Shown one piece after another: positions 35,589-45,005 of a stretch of DNA of 64,000 nucleotides. The notes beneath the pieces were generated by a model. That model searched no databases. It was not told where the DNA came from and saw only the letters and a list, made by a program, of their open reading frames with translations. The stretch spans positions 233,756 to 297,755 of the forward strand of contig NZ_JAKZGS010000004.1 in NCBI RefSeq assembly GCF_022549695.1, written 5' to 3'. Numbering within the stretch: position 1 is the stretch's first letter; each line of letters opens with the position of its first letter. The stretch is from Belliella calami. Lineage in GTDB: Bacteria; Bacteroidota; Bacteroidia; Cytophagales; Cyclobacteriaceae. The position numbers and the translations under genes were made by a program.

Positions 35589-36145
35589 TGATTAAAAATA
35601 CATCCTTTATTTTCTTTTTGGCTTTTCTGTTGTCTTGCCAACCAGAAAATACAAATAAGGAGGATTTCGATCCTCCTTATTTTAGATTACAAGAGTTTAT
35701 AGAAAATCAAGCAGAATCGCTTGTGGGAAAGCAGTTGGCAAAAGAAATTCAGTTCAATACATCCAAGGAAATTGTTGACATTAATCCAACCGAAGAAGAA
35801 TGGCTCGAGGAGTTGGATTTTTTTATGCAAGCAGATATCAACAGACCCTCTTTGGCTCAAGCGTATTTTATTGAAAAGTCCGAAAATGAAATTTCTTATT
35901 CTTTGAAAAAGGGTGAGAAAAGTAAGGTGAAGTTTCTCAAAGTCCAATTCTACGAACCTGAAAAACCAAAAACGATTGAGTTTTTGATAGGTTCCGAAAA
36001 TACGTTTTATAGCTCTAATACTGAGGGCTGGCTTGAGGTAGACGAAAACACCAATCTTGTGACAAAGTTTGAGGTAAAAGGCGAGCAAAAAGTTGTGTTT
36101 TTAGACCCAATAATCATGGATTTAAATGGGCAAGTCAATAATTAA
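35588..36145 (+). CDS. Lineage-specific lipoprotein
   Basis: 185 aa. The lipobox FLAFLLSC gives a lipidated Cys at about residue 17. The remainder is acidic, predicted cytoplasm-free alpha/beta sequence without recognisable domain; one strand-rich segment (KSKVKFLKVQFYEPEKPKTI) suggests a small beta fold. Coupled by a 1-base overlap to gpmI and followed 49 bp later by another exported protein. Function unknown. Confidence 0.78.
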   Translation: MIKNTSFIFFLAFLLSCQPENTNKEDFDPPYFRLQEFIENQAESLVGKQLAKEIQFNTSKEIVDINPTEEEWLEELDFFMQADINRPSLAQAYFIEKSENEISYSLKKGEKSKVKFLKVQFYEPEKPKTIEFLIGSENTFYSSNTEGWLEVDENTNLVTKFEVKGEQKVVFLDPIIMDLNGQVNN

Positions 36146-36194
36146 AAAATTAAGAATTTGAATATATTTGTTGCTGAATCCTTAGCAAAAATAT

Positions 36195-36791
36195 ATGAAG
36201 TTCTTGTCTTTCTACTTGTTCGTTTTTTTTGGCATAATTGTAAACTCAAATGCACAGCAAAATATCGAATGGTCTCCTGATGTAATTCTGGAATTTTCTG
36301 ATTTCAAATCAAAAAGGTCAAAAATAGATCCATCTGTAGATAGTTATCTGATTCAGGCTGGTTCCAAAATTGATTTCTTGATCAACATGACCAACGCGGA
36401 GTTTATGTTTACAAAAAATTTCAATTCAAAGGTTACCGCAATTTTTAGCCCGAATGCTTCATTGATTATTGCTCCCAATGATAAAATTGCAAATAGCTTA
36501 ATAAACTTTGCGAGATATCAATTTGATCTTACGGAATTGTATTCAAGAAAATTCAGGAAAATGCTTTATGAAAACAAAGGGACATTTTCCAATATTTCTT
36601 ACATATTGCCTTTGTACGAAAAAATTCAGGAGGAATTGGTCGAACGAAGTGGAGAAGCAGGTGATACTTCAAGCCTCGGGATTCATGCTGACGAACTCGA
36701 AAAACTTCATTTGGCTGTAAGGCTTGAGCTTACTGATTATGAAGATTTTTGTAAAACCTGTACACCGCCGAAGAATAAAAAGAAGAAGTGA
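36195..36791 (+). CDS. Secreted protein of unknown function
   Basis: 198 aa with signal peptide MKFLSFYLFVFFGIIVNSNA. The motif IEWSPDVILEFSDFKS and the spaced pattern FARYQFDLTELYSRKFRKML resemble short Bacteroidota exported proteins adjacent to housekeeping genes. A Lys-rich C-terminus (PPKNKKKK) follows a CKTC pair. No domain assigned. Confidence 0.75.
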   Translation: MKFLSFYLFVFFGIIVNSNAQQNIEWSPDVILEFSDFKSKRSKIDPSVDSYLIQAGSKIDFLINMTNAEFMFTKNFNSKVTAIFSPNASLIIAPNDKIANSLINFARYQFDLTELYSRKFRKMLYENKGTFSNISYILPLYEKIQEELVERSGEAGDTSSLGIHADELEKLHLAVRLELTDYEDFCKTCTPPKNKKKK

Positions 36792-36917
36792 TTTTCTTGC
36801 ATTTTTATTAACTCCCATAATTCTCATCGAGTTCATTCTATCATCGATTCATTAATGTCCTTTCAAATGTCGCCTTTTTGAGACTTTTACAAGTCTGAGG
36901 TCGAACTGCTTTTGATA

Positions 36918-36975
36918 GAATAGTGGACTGAATTACAAATTTTGCTAATTCAACCAATAACTCAGTCCACTATTC
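36918..36975 (-). terminator. Long-stem hairpin after nhaD
   Basis: 14-bp perfect arms (GAATAGTGGACTGA / TCAGTCCACTATTC) with a 30-nt loop, 8 bp after the nhaD stop. T-run weak, so a termination role is inferred from position. Confidence 0.6.
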
Positions 36976-36983
36976 ACCTTGTA

Positions 36984-38489
36984 TTATACAAAGGCAAAGA
37001 AAAGCAACCAGATAATGATCAATACTGGGAGAAGAATCGGTATTGAAAACCTGATTATGTAACCAAAGAATGAAGGCATTTTTATTCCGCTTTGCTCAGC
37101 AATTGATTTCACCATAAAGTTCGGGCCATTGCCTATGTAAGTCATTGCTCCAAAGAATACAGCGGCTAAGGATATTGCCATCAATTCAAAAGCAGAATCT
37201 TCGTAATTGTCCATTGCAAAATCTTTGACCATGGCGACATTGCTGATTTCTGCTCCTTGGGAAGCCATCGCTGCAGCTAGAAAGTTGAGGTAAGTTGGTG
37301 CATTGTCCAAGACACCTGACAAGATCCCAGTTCCCCAATATAAAGTGTTGTGAGTGATCAACTCTGCTCCCTCGGGAGATTTTGCGAAATTCCCAACTAA
37401 TTCGAGAGCTGGCATCATCGTTCCGAAAATACCAATGAAGATGAAAGCGACTTCCCTGATCGGCTCAAAATTAAATTCATTGCCTTTGATGGCTTTTTGG
37501 TCTGCAAATCTATAGGAGAAATAAGCAACAGATAGCATGATTAGCTCTCTCAAGAAAGAAAATTTTTGTCCATCATAGTGGATTGCGGGAACCCATTCTA
37601 TAACATTAGGATCCAAAAATACAGATGCTATCACGATTGCAAGCCACAGAAAATTTCTGGAACCAATCAACCCAAATTTGTTGGTGTAGGTAATTACTTC
37701 AAGTTCATCATTGTTGATTTTTCCATATTTTCGGTCAATAAAATAAAACACTACAGCAAGAATAGCCAACGCTACAACCCAAGCAGGCCAGTTATGTTCT
37801 AGTGTCCAAAAGAAAGGAATTCCTTTCAGGAAGCCTAAAAACAGAGGTGGATCACCTATCGGTGTAAGTGAACCGCCAATATTGCTTACCATAAATATGA
37901 AAAAAATGATATGGTAAGCCTGAATGTTTCCCTTATTTAACCTGATAAATGGCCTAATAAGCAACATAGAGGCTCCAGTAGTACCGATAAGATTGGAAAT
38001 CAAAGCACCTACCAAAAGTAAAGTCACATTGGCCAGTGGTGTTGATTTTTTGTCTATTTCTATCAGAATTCCTCCTGATGCAATGTACAATGATGCCAAG
38101 AGTGCTATAAACTGTACGTATTCAGCTAGCGCATGAACTGGACCATGTACATTTCCCAAAATAAACAGATAATAAAATACTACTAAAATGGCTAGACCAA
38201 CTGCCACTTTTGGATAATTGTGATGCCAGAAGTGCTCATAGAATAGCGGCCCTGTTGCGATCATCAACAGCAAAAGTACAAAGGGTATAACGAGCCATCC
38301 AGGCGCATCATGATGATGGTTTTCTTGGGCATCGTCGTGGATATGGGCAGCCACACTCGTAATAGGATCGTCTTGTGAAGCGCTGTCTAATTCTTCAGTT
38401 TGCGTATTTGTTTGTGCATTGACTAATGGAATATTGCAAACAAAGAAAATTCCGAAAAGCAGCATAAATGCAGCGATAAAATTCTTCAT
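36984..38489 (-). CDS. nhaD: Na+/H+ antiporter NhaD type
   Basis: 501 aa. A leader hydrophobic segment (FIAAFMLLFGIFFVCNIPLV) and a His-rich periplasmic stretch (HDDAQENHHHDAPG) precede about 11 membrane helices of the arsenite/ion-transporter superfamily. Characteristic stretches are SNLIGTTGASMLLIRPFI, VSNIGGSLTPIGDPPLFLGF, SGVLDNAPTYLNFLAAA and YIGNGPNFMVKSIAEQ. It should exchange Na+ or Li+ for H+, fitting a saline-tolerant lifestyle. Confidence 0.92.
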   Translation of the reverse strand: MKNFIAAFMLLFGIFFVCNIPLVNAQTNTQTEELDSASQDDPITSVAAHIHDDAQENHHHDAPGWLVIPFVLLLLMIATGPLFYEHFWHHNYPKVAVGLAILVVFYYLFILGNVHGPVHALAEYVQFIALLASLYIASGGILIEIDKKSTPLANVTLLLVGALISNLIGTTGASMLLIRPFIRLNKGNIQAYHIIFFIFMVSNIGGSLTPIGDPPLFLGFLKGIPFFWTLEHNWPAWVVALAILAVVFYFIDRKYGKINNDELEVITYTNKFGLIGSRNFLWLAIVIASVFLDPNVIEWVPAIHYDGQKFSFLRELIMLSVAYFSYRFADQKAIKGNEFNFEPIREVAFIFIGIFGTMMPALELVGNFAKSPEGAELITHNTLYWGTGILSGVLDNAPTYLNFLAAAMASQGAEISNVAMVKDFAMDNYEDSAFELMAISLAAVFFGAMTYIGNGPNFMVKSIAEQSGIKMPSFFGYIIRFSIPILLPVLIIIWLLFFAFV

Positions 38490-38623
38490 TCAAAGGTTTT
38501 TATAGGGTATATCAAAAGATTAAAATAAAATTCAGTTTTTTCTTCTTTTTGTTGATTTACGGTCTCAGAAGAATTAATCCTGCTAAACTACTTATTTTGA
38601 ATGAAAAGGACTAACGAAAATGA

Positions 38624-38668
38624 ATCAGCCAGTAACAATTAATACAAAATTAACGGTTACTGGCTGAT
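38624..38668 (-). terminator. Hairpin after the dehydrogenase gene
   Basis: Perfect 13-bp arms (ATCAGCCAGTAAC / GTTACTGGCTGAT) separated by 19 nt, 14 bp after the dehydrogenase stop. No strong T-run; termination is the likely role. Confidence 0.6.
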
Positions 38669-38682
38669 GATTGGTTGATTTG

Positions 38683-39909
38683 TTATACGAGCTGCCTTAA
38701 GGCTAATTCAAAAGATGCCTGGGCTATTCGGTTTTTTTCTGGGTTGCTCGCATGTGTCTTTTTTAGCGCCTTAAAAATGGTCTTGCTGACATCCTTGAAT
38801 ATGCCATCATCGGTCATTTCTACTTTGTCAGACATGAGGTATGCAAATACCCTCGCCATTCCACAATTTGCAATAAAGTCAGGGATGACAGAAACTTTTT
38901 CATCTGCCCACATTCCAGTAGGTCCAAAGAAAATCTCAGGGTCTGAGAAAGGAACGTTTGCACCACAAGATATCACTTCTAAGCCTGCTTTTACCATTCT
39001 TTCTACTTGATCTTTATTGACCAAGCGGGATGCTGCTGCAGGAATAAAAATTTCAGACTTGATGTCCCATATTCTATTGTTGATTTCTTCAAAACTGAGC
39101 ATACCCTCTGAGACTAATTTATTCCCATCTCTTTTGATAAAAAGGTCCCTTACTTCATCGAGACTGAATCCTTCTTCATTGATCAATCCGCCATCTCTGT
39201 CAATGATACCTACGATTTTGACGCCTTCTACAGCCAGAAAGCAAGCAGCAGCGGCGCCTACATTACCCCATCCTTGGATGACTGCTTTTTTTCCTTTTAA
39301 CTGTCCACCCCATATTTTATAATAATGACGTACTGCTTCGGCTACACCAAATCCGGTGATCATATCAGCTACAGTATATTTTTTTGGCCCATTAGGGGTG
39401 TAATCTGGGTCTTCCAATACTTTGGAAACTCCTTGGCGCAGTTGACCGATTTTCCTGATTTTCTGTGGTTCGGTAGCATGGAAGTGGCCGTTCACAACAC
39501 CTTCCTGTGGGTGCCAAAGTCCGTAGGATTCTGTGATTGGAATCACTTCGTGGATTTCATCTACATTGAGATCACCTCCTGTTCCGTAGTAGTTCTTCAG
39601 CAATGGCATGACCGCTTTATACCATCTTTTCAGTACCTCCGGCTTTCTTGGGTCGTTTGGATCAAAGTTGATCCCTGATTTTGCACCTCCGATATTTGGC
39701 CCAGAAACTGTAAACTTCACCTCCATTGTTTTGGCAAGTGATTCGACTTCTCTTTTGTCCAAGCCTTTTCTCATTCTAGTGCCACCTCCTGCTGCTCCTC
39801 CTCTTAGCGAATTGATCACTACCCAACCCTCCGCTTCTGTTTCACTGTCACTCCATTCGAATACGATCTCAGGCTGCTTATTCTCAAATTTCTTGAGTAA
39901 ATCTTTCAT
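38683..39909 (-). CDS. Glu/Leu/Phe/Val dehydrogenase
   Basis: 408 aa from the ATG of MKDLLKKFENKQPEIVFEW (a TTG 11 codons upstream also opens the frame). N-terminal catalytic domain with the substrate Lys stretch GPNIGGAKSGINFDP and YGTGGDLNVDEIHEV. The Rossmann domain has VIQGWGNVGAAAACFLAV and the acidic end of beta-2 (IIDRDG). It probably interconverts glutamate and 2-oxoglutarate using NAD(H); other amino-acid specificity cannot be excluded. With gltBD and P-II/amt it adds to the nitrogen theme. Confidence 0.9.
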   Translation of the reverse strand: MKDLLKKFENKQPEIVFEWSDSETEAEGWVVINSLRGGAAGGGTRMRKGLDKREVESLAKTMEVKFTVSGPNIGGAKSGINFDPNDPRKPEVLKRWYKAVMPLLKNYYGTGGDLNVDEIHEVIPITESYGLWHPQEGVVNGHFHATEPQKIRKIGQLRQGVSKVLEDPDYTPNGPKKYTVADMITGFGVAEAVRHYYKIWGGQLKGKKAVIQGWGNVGAAAACFLAVEGVKIVGIIDRDGGLINEEGFSLDEVRDLFIKRDGNKLVSEGMLSFEEINNRIWDIKSEIFIPAAASRLVNKDQVERMVKAGLEVISCGANVPFSDPEIFFGPTGMWADEKVSVIPDFIANCGMARVFAYLMSDKVEMTDDGIFKDVSKTIFKALKKTHASNPEKNRIAQASFELALRQLV

Positions 39910-40008
39910 GTCCTTATTATTTGGGGTTATAATCTTAGACAAAAATAGAAATATTTAGGAGAGAACAGGGCTTTTAGGTGATTAAAAAGCGTTGAAAATA
40001 GTTTAAGT

Positions 40009-41094
40009 TTAATCTAATTTTATTTCATACTGATTTAGTCGTAAAGAATTTTCATCTGGAATATCTCGCTGAATGATATATAACTTACCATTACTTGTTT
40101 GTAAACGCACTCCTGATTCTTCGGTCAGGTCAACTTCTTTATGTTCACCTTGTAAATTCAAAATAGTCAATTTTCTATGTCCTATGAGTTTCCCATCTTG
40201 TATTTGACTATGCAATCTATAAATTAATCTATTTTCATAATCAAATGCTATGTCGAGAATTCTTGTGTAAACCTCTCCTACGATCTCACCTGTTTTGCCA
40301 TAGTTTTCATAATTAGTAGGAGGGGATTGTTTAAAGGATTTTGGTGTTATTTTATGATTAATTATTTCTTTTGTCTCCTGATTATAAATGAATACATCAT
40401 CAAAATTAGGAAATGCATACACTATAGTGTTATTTTTTACTGAAATATGAGGTATTATTCCTTGATAATATCCTTGGTTAGATTCTTGAATTAAATTTTC
40501 AGGAACTTTTAATTTTAAAATCTCACTTGAATCAGAAATAACATTATACCGAAGAATTTCAATAAACTCATTATATATTTTAAACTTTGATTCATGTGAA
40601 TTAAAGGCTTTTAACCAAAGAAATAAATCGTTGGTTTCAACATTCCAATTAGATTTTGGAATAATACTTAGAGAATATAAATGATTTTGCAGCTTTAATT
40701 TTTCTAGAATTTCGTGATAAAATACTTCTTTTAATTTTTTTCCATCGATATCTGCAATGACAACACTATTTCCAGAGCAAATATGTAAATTTTCTTTTTC
40801 TTTATATAGTGAAAAAATATTTTTATCAATTGAATTTGGCCCAGAAAACTCTAAATTAATTTTAATTTTCTTATTGGAATTTATCTCGAAAAGTTGTAAT
40901 TCAGCTTGATTTCGATCATATACCAACAACTCGTAATTATTGTTTAATCCATAGAAACTTGGATTTGCATCATAAATATCATTTCCAAAGTCTAGATTAA
41001 GGATAGTCTTTTCTACAATTAGTTCTTCAAGAGTATTATTGGACTTTGGATTACATGACCCAATGATTATGCAAAAGAAAAATATTTTTTTCAT
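40009..41094 (-). CDS. DUF4221-like beta-propeller lipoprotein paired with a secreted peptide
   Basis: 361 aa. Lipobox at the end of MKKIFFFCIIIGSC gives lipidated Cys14. The body is strand-rich with short repeats (LLVYDRNQAELQLFEINSNK; NLHICSGNSVVIADIDGKKL) and the spaced LEFSGPNSIDKNIF pattern of DUF4221. It ends RLNQYEIKLD. It lies 70 bp downstream of a 77-aa signal-peptide protein on the same strand, and the region is distinctly AT-rich. The DUF4221 protein at 60927 shows the same layout. Surface-exposed sensing or peptide-binding is an inference. Confidence 0.78.
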   Translation of the reverse strand: MKKIFFFCIIIGSCNPKSNNTLEELIVEKTILNLDFGNDIYDANPSFYGLNNNYELLVYDRNQAELQLFEINSNKKIKINLEFSGPNSIDKNIFSLYKEKENLHICSGNSVVIADIDGKKLKEVFYHEILEKLKLQNHLYSLSIIPKSNWNVETNDLFLWLKAFNSHESKFKIYNEFIEILRYNVISDSSEILKLKVPENLIQESNQGYYQGIIPHISVKNNTIVYAFPNFDDVFIYNQETKEIINHKITPKSFKQSPPTNYENYGKTGEIVGEVYTRILDIAFDYENRLIYRLHSQIQDGKLIGHRKLTILNLQGEHKEVDLTEESGVRLQTSNGKLYIIQRDIPDENSLRLNQYEIKLD

Positions 41095-41164
41095 TGTTAA
41101 GAAGTAGCTATGTGACTAAGATTTTGTGTAATCCTATCACATAGCTTTTAAGGTTAAAGAAAAT

Positions 41165-41398
41165 TTAACATGTAGCATTAGATCCATTCAGTGCAACTTC
41201 ATGAGGATAGAAATGACCAGTATCCATATCTTCAATCCAAATTGTATCCCCTTGACAACAATTTGAATTTGCATCTGATTCGATACTTGCAGAGGTTTCT
41301 GCACTATCTGAATATAAGTACTGCCCATGGCATCCTGCATGAGTTATACTAAGTGAGCCAATAAAGGCAAAAACGGTAATTACGATTGTTTTTTTCAT
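41165..41398 (-). CDS. Short secreted cysteine-containing peptide
   Basis: 77 aa. The signal peptide MKKTIVITVFAFIGSLSITHA is followed by a ~56-residue mature part with four Cys (C23, C47, C48, C77) and many acidic residues. The leader closely resembles that of the peptide at 60280 (both end SIT-x-AG). It precedes a DUF4221 lipoprotein gene by 70 bp. The arrangement recalls NVEALA-type peptides beside beta-propeller lipoproteins in Bacteroidota, but no NVEALA motif is present. Function unknown. Confidence 0.75.
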   Translation of the reverse strand: MKKTIVITVFAFIGSLSITHAGCHGQYLYSDSAETSASIESDANSNCCQGDTIWIEDMDTGHFYPHEVALNGSNATC

Positions 41399-41793
41399 AA
41401 TTGTTTTTGGTTATGTTTAAAATAATTTTTTTGAAACTAATAATATATATATATATCAAAATAATTAGTTGCTTTTTTTATAAAAAATTCACCTAGCAAA
41501 TGGTCTGATAATTAACGCCTTGGTTTATTTTGAATTTTTAGAACATTTCCTTAACAACGTTTTTATTCCTTTCTTTATATTTTTCGTCAACTCCTTTTGA
41601 GCAGTAGAAAAGTTAAATAAAATTTAAGAAATTTTTGATTTTATCAATCAGTGACTATTTGCTGAACCTGTTTTATCTGCGTTCTATTAAATATAGTGGC
41701 ACACAGATGACGCAGATTCTTTTTGCATTTTGGAGTGAACTAAAACAAGTTCAAAAAAACACTTTAATTATACCCCTTTCTTAAACTAGGCTC
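41399..41793. other. AT-rich intergenic region
   Basis: 395 bp containing a short (TA)n tract near 41443-41457 and no supported gene or strong hairpin. Confidence 0.5.
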
Positions 41794-42858
41794 TTAAGCT
41801 AAGCCAAAAACCATCCCTCCGGAACTGTCCCTACTTGCACCTGTGACAGATGCTAGGCAATTGTTCTCATTTCGTAACCTCAGCACCCCCAAAAATGCAA
41901 AAACCATTGCTTCTTTGAAATTGATCAAATCTGGGTCTGATTCAGGAATTAAGATCTCGGTGCCTAGTTCATGTTTCAATTCTTCTACAAAAAAAGTATT
42001 GAAAGCACCACCGCCTGTAAGCAGTAGTTTTCCTTTCGAATTTGGGATTACCAATTTTATCTGATGGACAGCATGCGCAATGATTGTTCTCAATTTGTCA
42101 TTTGTTTCAATTGCATCATTAGCTTCCAATATTTCAAAAAAACCATCCAAATCTTCTCTTCCTAAAGATTTTGCACCTTTGACATGATAATAAGGATGAT
42201 CGTTTAGTTTCTTCAAAATCTCTGAAACAATTTTTCCGGATCTGGCTATATTTCCACCTTTATCAAAAGGCATCTTCAAGGTCTTTGCATAATGATTTAG
42301 TAGGAGATTGAAGGGACAAATGTCAAAAGCTTTCATTTGATCGCCTTCTTCCATGCTGATGTTGGCGATTCCTCCCAGATTGATACAATAATCAAAATCC
42401 TGGAACAAAAGCTTATCACCAATAGGGACAAGTGGAGCACCTTGTCCACCAAGCTGCACATCCAGCATCCTAAAATCGTTGATTACTGGTATTCCCGAAG
42501 CAACATGCATCGCCCAACCATTTCCAATCTGGCGACTGAGGCCTTTTTGTGGCTGATGAAAGACTGTATGGCCATGTGAAGCAATAGCCTTTACTTCAAG
42601 CTGATGTTGGTGAACAAAATTTTTGGTCACCTCTCCCATCCATCTGCCAAATTCCACATCCAAAAGATTCAATTCTAAACTTGATAGCAAATGGGCATTG
42701 AGAAGCTCTTTTTCGAGTTTTTCGGGAAATGGAATTGTCTCTGCTTCCAAAATTTCAAACTTCCATTCGGTAGATTTTGTGAATTGACAATAGGCAATAT
42801 CCAATCCATCACCGGAAGTTCCAGACATTAAGCCTATCAATTGGTATTGTTGAGACAT
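41794..42858 (-). CDS. anmK: Anhydro-N-acetylmuramic acid kinase
   Basis: 354 aa. It phosphorylates and opens anhydroMurNAc in peptidoglycan recycling. The ATP-binding N-terminus QLIGLMSGTSGDGLDIAYC, the substrate loop HGHTVFHQPQ, QLGGQGAPLVPIGD, and the C-terminal GGGAFNTFFVEEL are all intact. It is divergent from coaX. Confidence 0.95.
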   Translation of the reverse strand: MSQQYQLIGLMSGTSGDGLDIAYCQFTKSTEWKFEILEAETIPFPEKLEKELLNAHLLSSLELNLLDVEFGRWMGEVTKNFVHQHQLEVKAIASHGHTVFHQPQKGLSRQIGNGWAMHVASGIPVINDFRMLDVQLGGQGAPLVPIGDKLLFQDFDYCINLGGIANISMEEGDQMKAFDICPFNLLLNHYAKTLKMPFDKGGNIARSGKIVSEILKKLNDHPYYHVKGAKSLGREDLDGFFEILEANDAIETNDKLRTIIAHAVHQIKLVIPNSKGKLLLTGGGAFNTFFVEELKHELGTEILIPESDPDLINFKEAMVFAFLGVLRLRNENNCLASVTGASRDSSGGMVFGLA

Positions 42859-43001
42859 GTTATTGGGTTAATTTTTGTTAAATAATTGAGGATAAAGTTA
42901 AAAAAAATCTTTTCAAATCAGTGCTAGATTGAAAATGACTAATTTAGCCGATGGATAGTTTTTGAAAAGAGTTGAAATTTAAACCATCAAGTTAAATTTA
43001 T

Positions 43002-43727
43002 TTGAAAAATCTGATTATTGATATAGGGAATACTAGAATTAAGTCTGCCTTGTTTGAGGCGGAGAATGTTATTTCTGAAAAAGCCTTTATCTATTTGGAA
43101 GAGTTGATAGCTGATGTGAAAAGTTTGGATTTTGAACATTGCCTAATCAGTTCTGTAAAATATACAGAAGAAGAGCTTGCTGCAGTTTTGGACTTTGAGT
43201 TTGTTTTCCTTACAGTTCATACACCAGTACCGATTTCAAATAAGTATGCTTCTCCAGATACATTGGGTGTGGACAGAAAAGCAGCAGTGATTGGAGCTAG
43301 GGCTTTGTTTGGCTCTGGATCATTGTTGTCGATAGATTTGGGAAGTTGTATAACTTATGATTTTCTGACTTCCAAAGATGAATATTTGGGAGGATCTATC
43401 TCTCCAGGGATGAACATGCGCTTCAAGGCTATGCATCAACAGACAGCGAGACTTCCTTTGGCAGCAATCAAAGAAAATGAAAAAATAAATCTAATTGGCG
43501 ACAAAACCATTTCTGGACTCCAAAGTGGCGTTTATCACGGAATACGCTTCGAAATTGAAGGGTTTATAGCAACATATCAACAACAACATCAAGATTTAAA
43601 GGTCATTATTTGTGGAGGAGACTCAAAATTCTTTGAAACCTTAACAAAAGACTACATATTTGTAATCCCCAATTTGGTCCTGTATGGATTGAATAGAATA
43701 TTAACTTACAATGTCAATAAAAAATAG
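43002..43727 (+). CDS. coaX: Type III pantothenate kinase
   Basis: 241 aa ASKHA-fold kinase for the first step of CoA synthesis. The phosphate-binding LIIDIGNTRIKSALFE, the Asp of PDTLGVDRKAAVIGA, and SIDLGSCITYDFL with GGSISPGMNMRFKAMHQQTA match type III enzymes. The start is TTG, with no usable in-frame ATG near the conserved N-terminus. Its end overlaps the next gene by 17 bp, so they are co-expressed. Confidence 0.94.
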   Translation: MKNLIIDIGNTRIKSALFEAENVISEKAFIYLEELIADVKSLDFEHCLISSVKYTEEELAAVLDFEFVFLTVHTPVPISNKYASPDTLGVDRKAAVIGARALFGSGSLLSIDLGSCITYDFLTSKDEYLGGSISPGMNMRFKAMHQQTARLPLAAIKENEKINLIGDKTISGLQSGVYHGIRFEIEGFIATYQQQHQDLKVIICGGDSKFFETLTKDYIFVIPNLVLYGLNRILTYNVNKK

Positions 43728-44994
43728 ACTGCGATTTATAGGCGCCATAGGAGCCTTTTTCATACTTTCAGAATCTTTTTCCCAATCGAGTGCTTCTACA
43801 TACAGTGCACTGGGACTTGGAGAATTCAATTTCAACGGCCTTACACATAACCAAGCCATGGGTGGTTTGGGGATTAGTTATGGGACAGGTTGGGCTGTGA
43901 ACAATGTCAATCCAGCCTTGTCAACCAGAAACACAGTCTTCAACTTTCAGGCAGCTATGAATTACCGTTCTGTGAATGCTGCTACTAGTTCACAAAGTGA
44001 GAGTTTAGACGGTGGAGGCTTGTCCTATTTGGCATTATCACTTCCTTTTAAGCCTGGTAAGGTCACTTTTGGGATGGGATTGAATCAAATCAGTTCTGTG
44101 AATTATAGCATTTTGGCAAGTGGTGAAGTTGCAAATACTGACCTTACTTCCTTTAATAGGGTCGAAGGTGATGGCGGAATCACAGAGGCATATCTTTCTA
44201 CTGGGATTTTGCTTGCCAAAAACCTTAGTATTGGATTGCATGGATCTTATTTGTTTGGTTCTACCATCCGTACCAATCAATTGTCGTTGATAGATACCAC
44301 TGGCAATTCACAAGGGGTAACATCTGAATATTACGAGCGTTTTTCTGTAGCAGATGTCGCTGTGAAGGGTGGTATCCATTATTTCTTCAAGGCTGGGGCG
44401 AGAAGCAATATCCACCTTGGGGCAATGTATCACAAATTTGGAAATATTAACGGCAAGCAGTTTGCCAAAGTAGCTGATTTCGGTGATGCGAGTAACCCTG
44501 ATAGGCCAGGTGATATCATCAATGATAATGACCGAGGAAATATTTTTCTACCAGATAGACATGGTTATGGCGTTACTTTCGAAAAAATCAATAAATTTGT
44601 TGTTGGACTAGAAGCACAGTTTCAAGATTTTAGCAAATACAGGTCTTTTACTGGAGAAACTGGAGATCTAGGAGACAGTTTTAAACTAGCACTTGGAGGT
44701 CAGATTACTCCAGACATTAGTTCTCAAGATAATATGTTTAAAAGGTCAACTTATAGAATGGGCTTGGAATATCAACAAACGCCATATATAGTTAACCAAA
44801 CACAAGTGACAGATCTTGGCATCAATTTTGGAGGTTCGATTCCTGTAAACTCCCTGTCTATGGTTAATGTCGCCATCAAAGTCGGAACGAGAGGTTCGAC
44901 GAATAATGGACTAATAAGAGAGAATTATGTAAACTTTAGTTTAGGCTTCTCTCTCAACGATAACTCGTGGTTTTATAAACGATCATTTGAATAA
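43711..44994 (+). CDS. Outer-membrane beta-barrel protein
   Basis: 427 aa with signal peptide (RFIGAIGAFFILSESFSQ). The opening STYSALGLGEFNFNGLTHNQ and GGLGISYGTGWAVNNVNPA are typical of FadL/PorV-like barrels that Bacteroidota encode beside coaX. Alternating strands continue to the C-terminal NYVNFSLGFSLNDNSWFYKR. Cargo unknown. It overlaps coaX and precedes the TPR gene by 11 bp. Confidence 0.85.
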   Translation: MSIKNRLRFIGAIGAFFILSESFSQSSASTYSALGLGEFNFNGLTHNQAMGGLGISYGTGWAVNNVNPALSTRNTVFNFQAAMNYRSVNAATSSQSESLDGGGLSYLALSLPFKPGKVTFGMGLNQISSVNYSILASGEVANTDLTSFNRVEGDGGITEAYLSTGILLAKNLSIGLHGSYLFGSTIRTNQLSLIDTTGNSQGVTSEYYERFSVADVAVKGGIHYFFKAGARSNIHLGAMYHKFGNINGKQFAKVADFGDASNPDRPGDIINDNDRGNIFLPDRHGYGVTFEKINKFVVGLEAQFQDFSKYRSFTGETGDLGDSFKLALGGQITPDISSQDNMFKRSTYRMGLEYQQTPYIVNQTQVTDLGINFGGSIPVNSLSMVNVAIKVGTRGSTNNGLIRENYVNFSLGFSLNDNSWFYKRSFE

Positions 44995-45005
44995 ACAAAA
45001 CACCT

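Noticed and set aside
41443-41457. TA-dinucleotide tract as a phase-variation repeat
   Set aside because: Short, intergenic and not placed at a recognisable promoter spacing or in a coding start.
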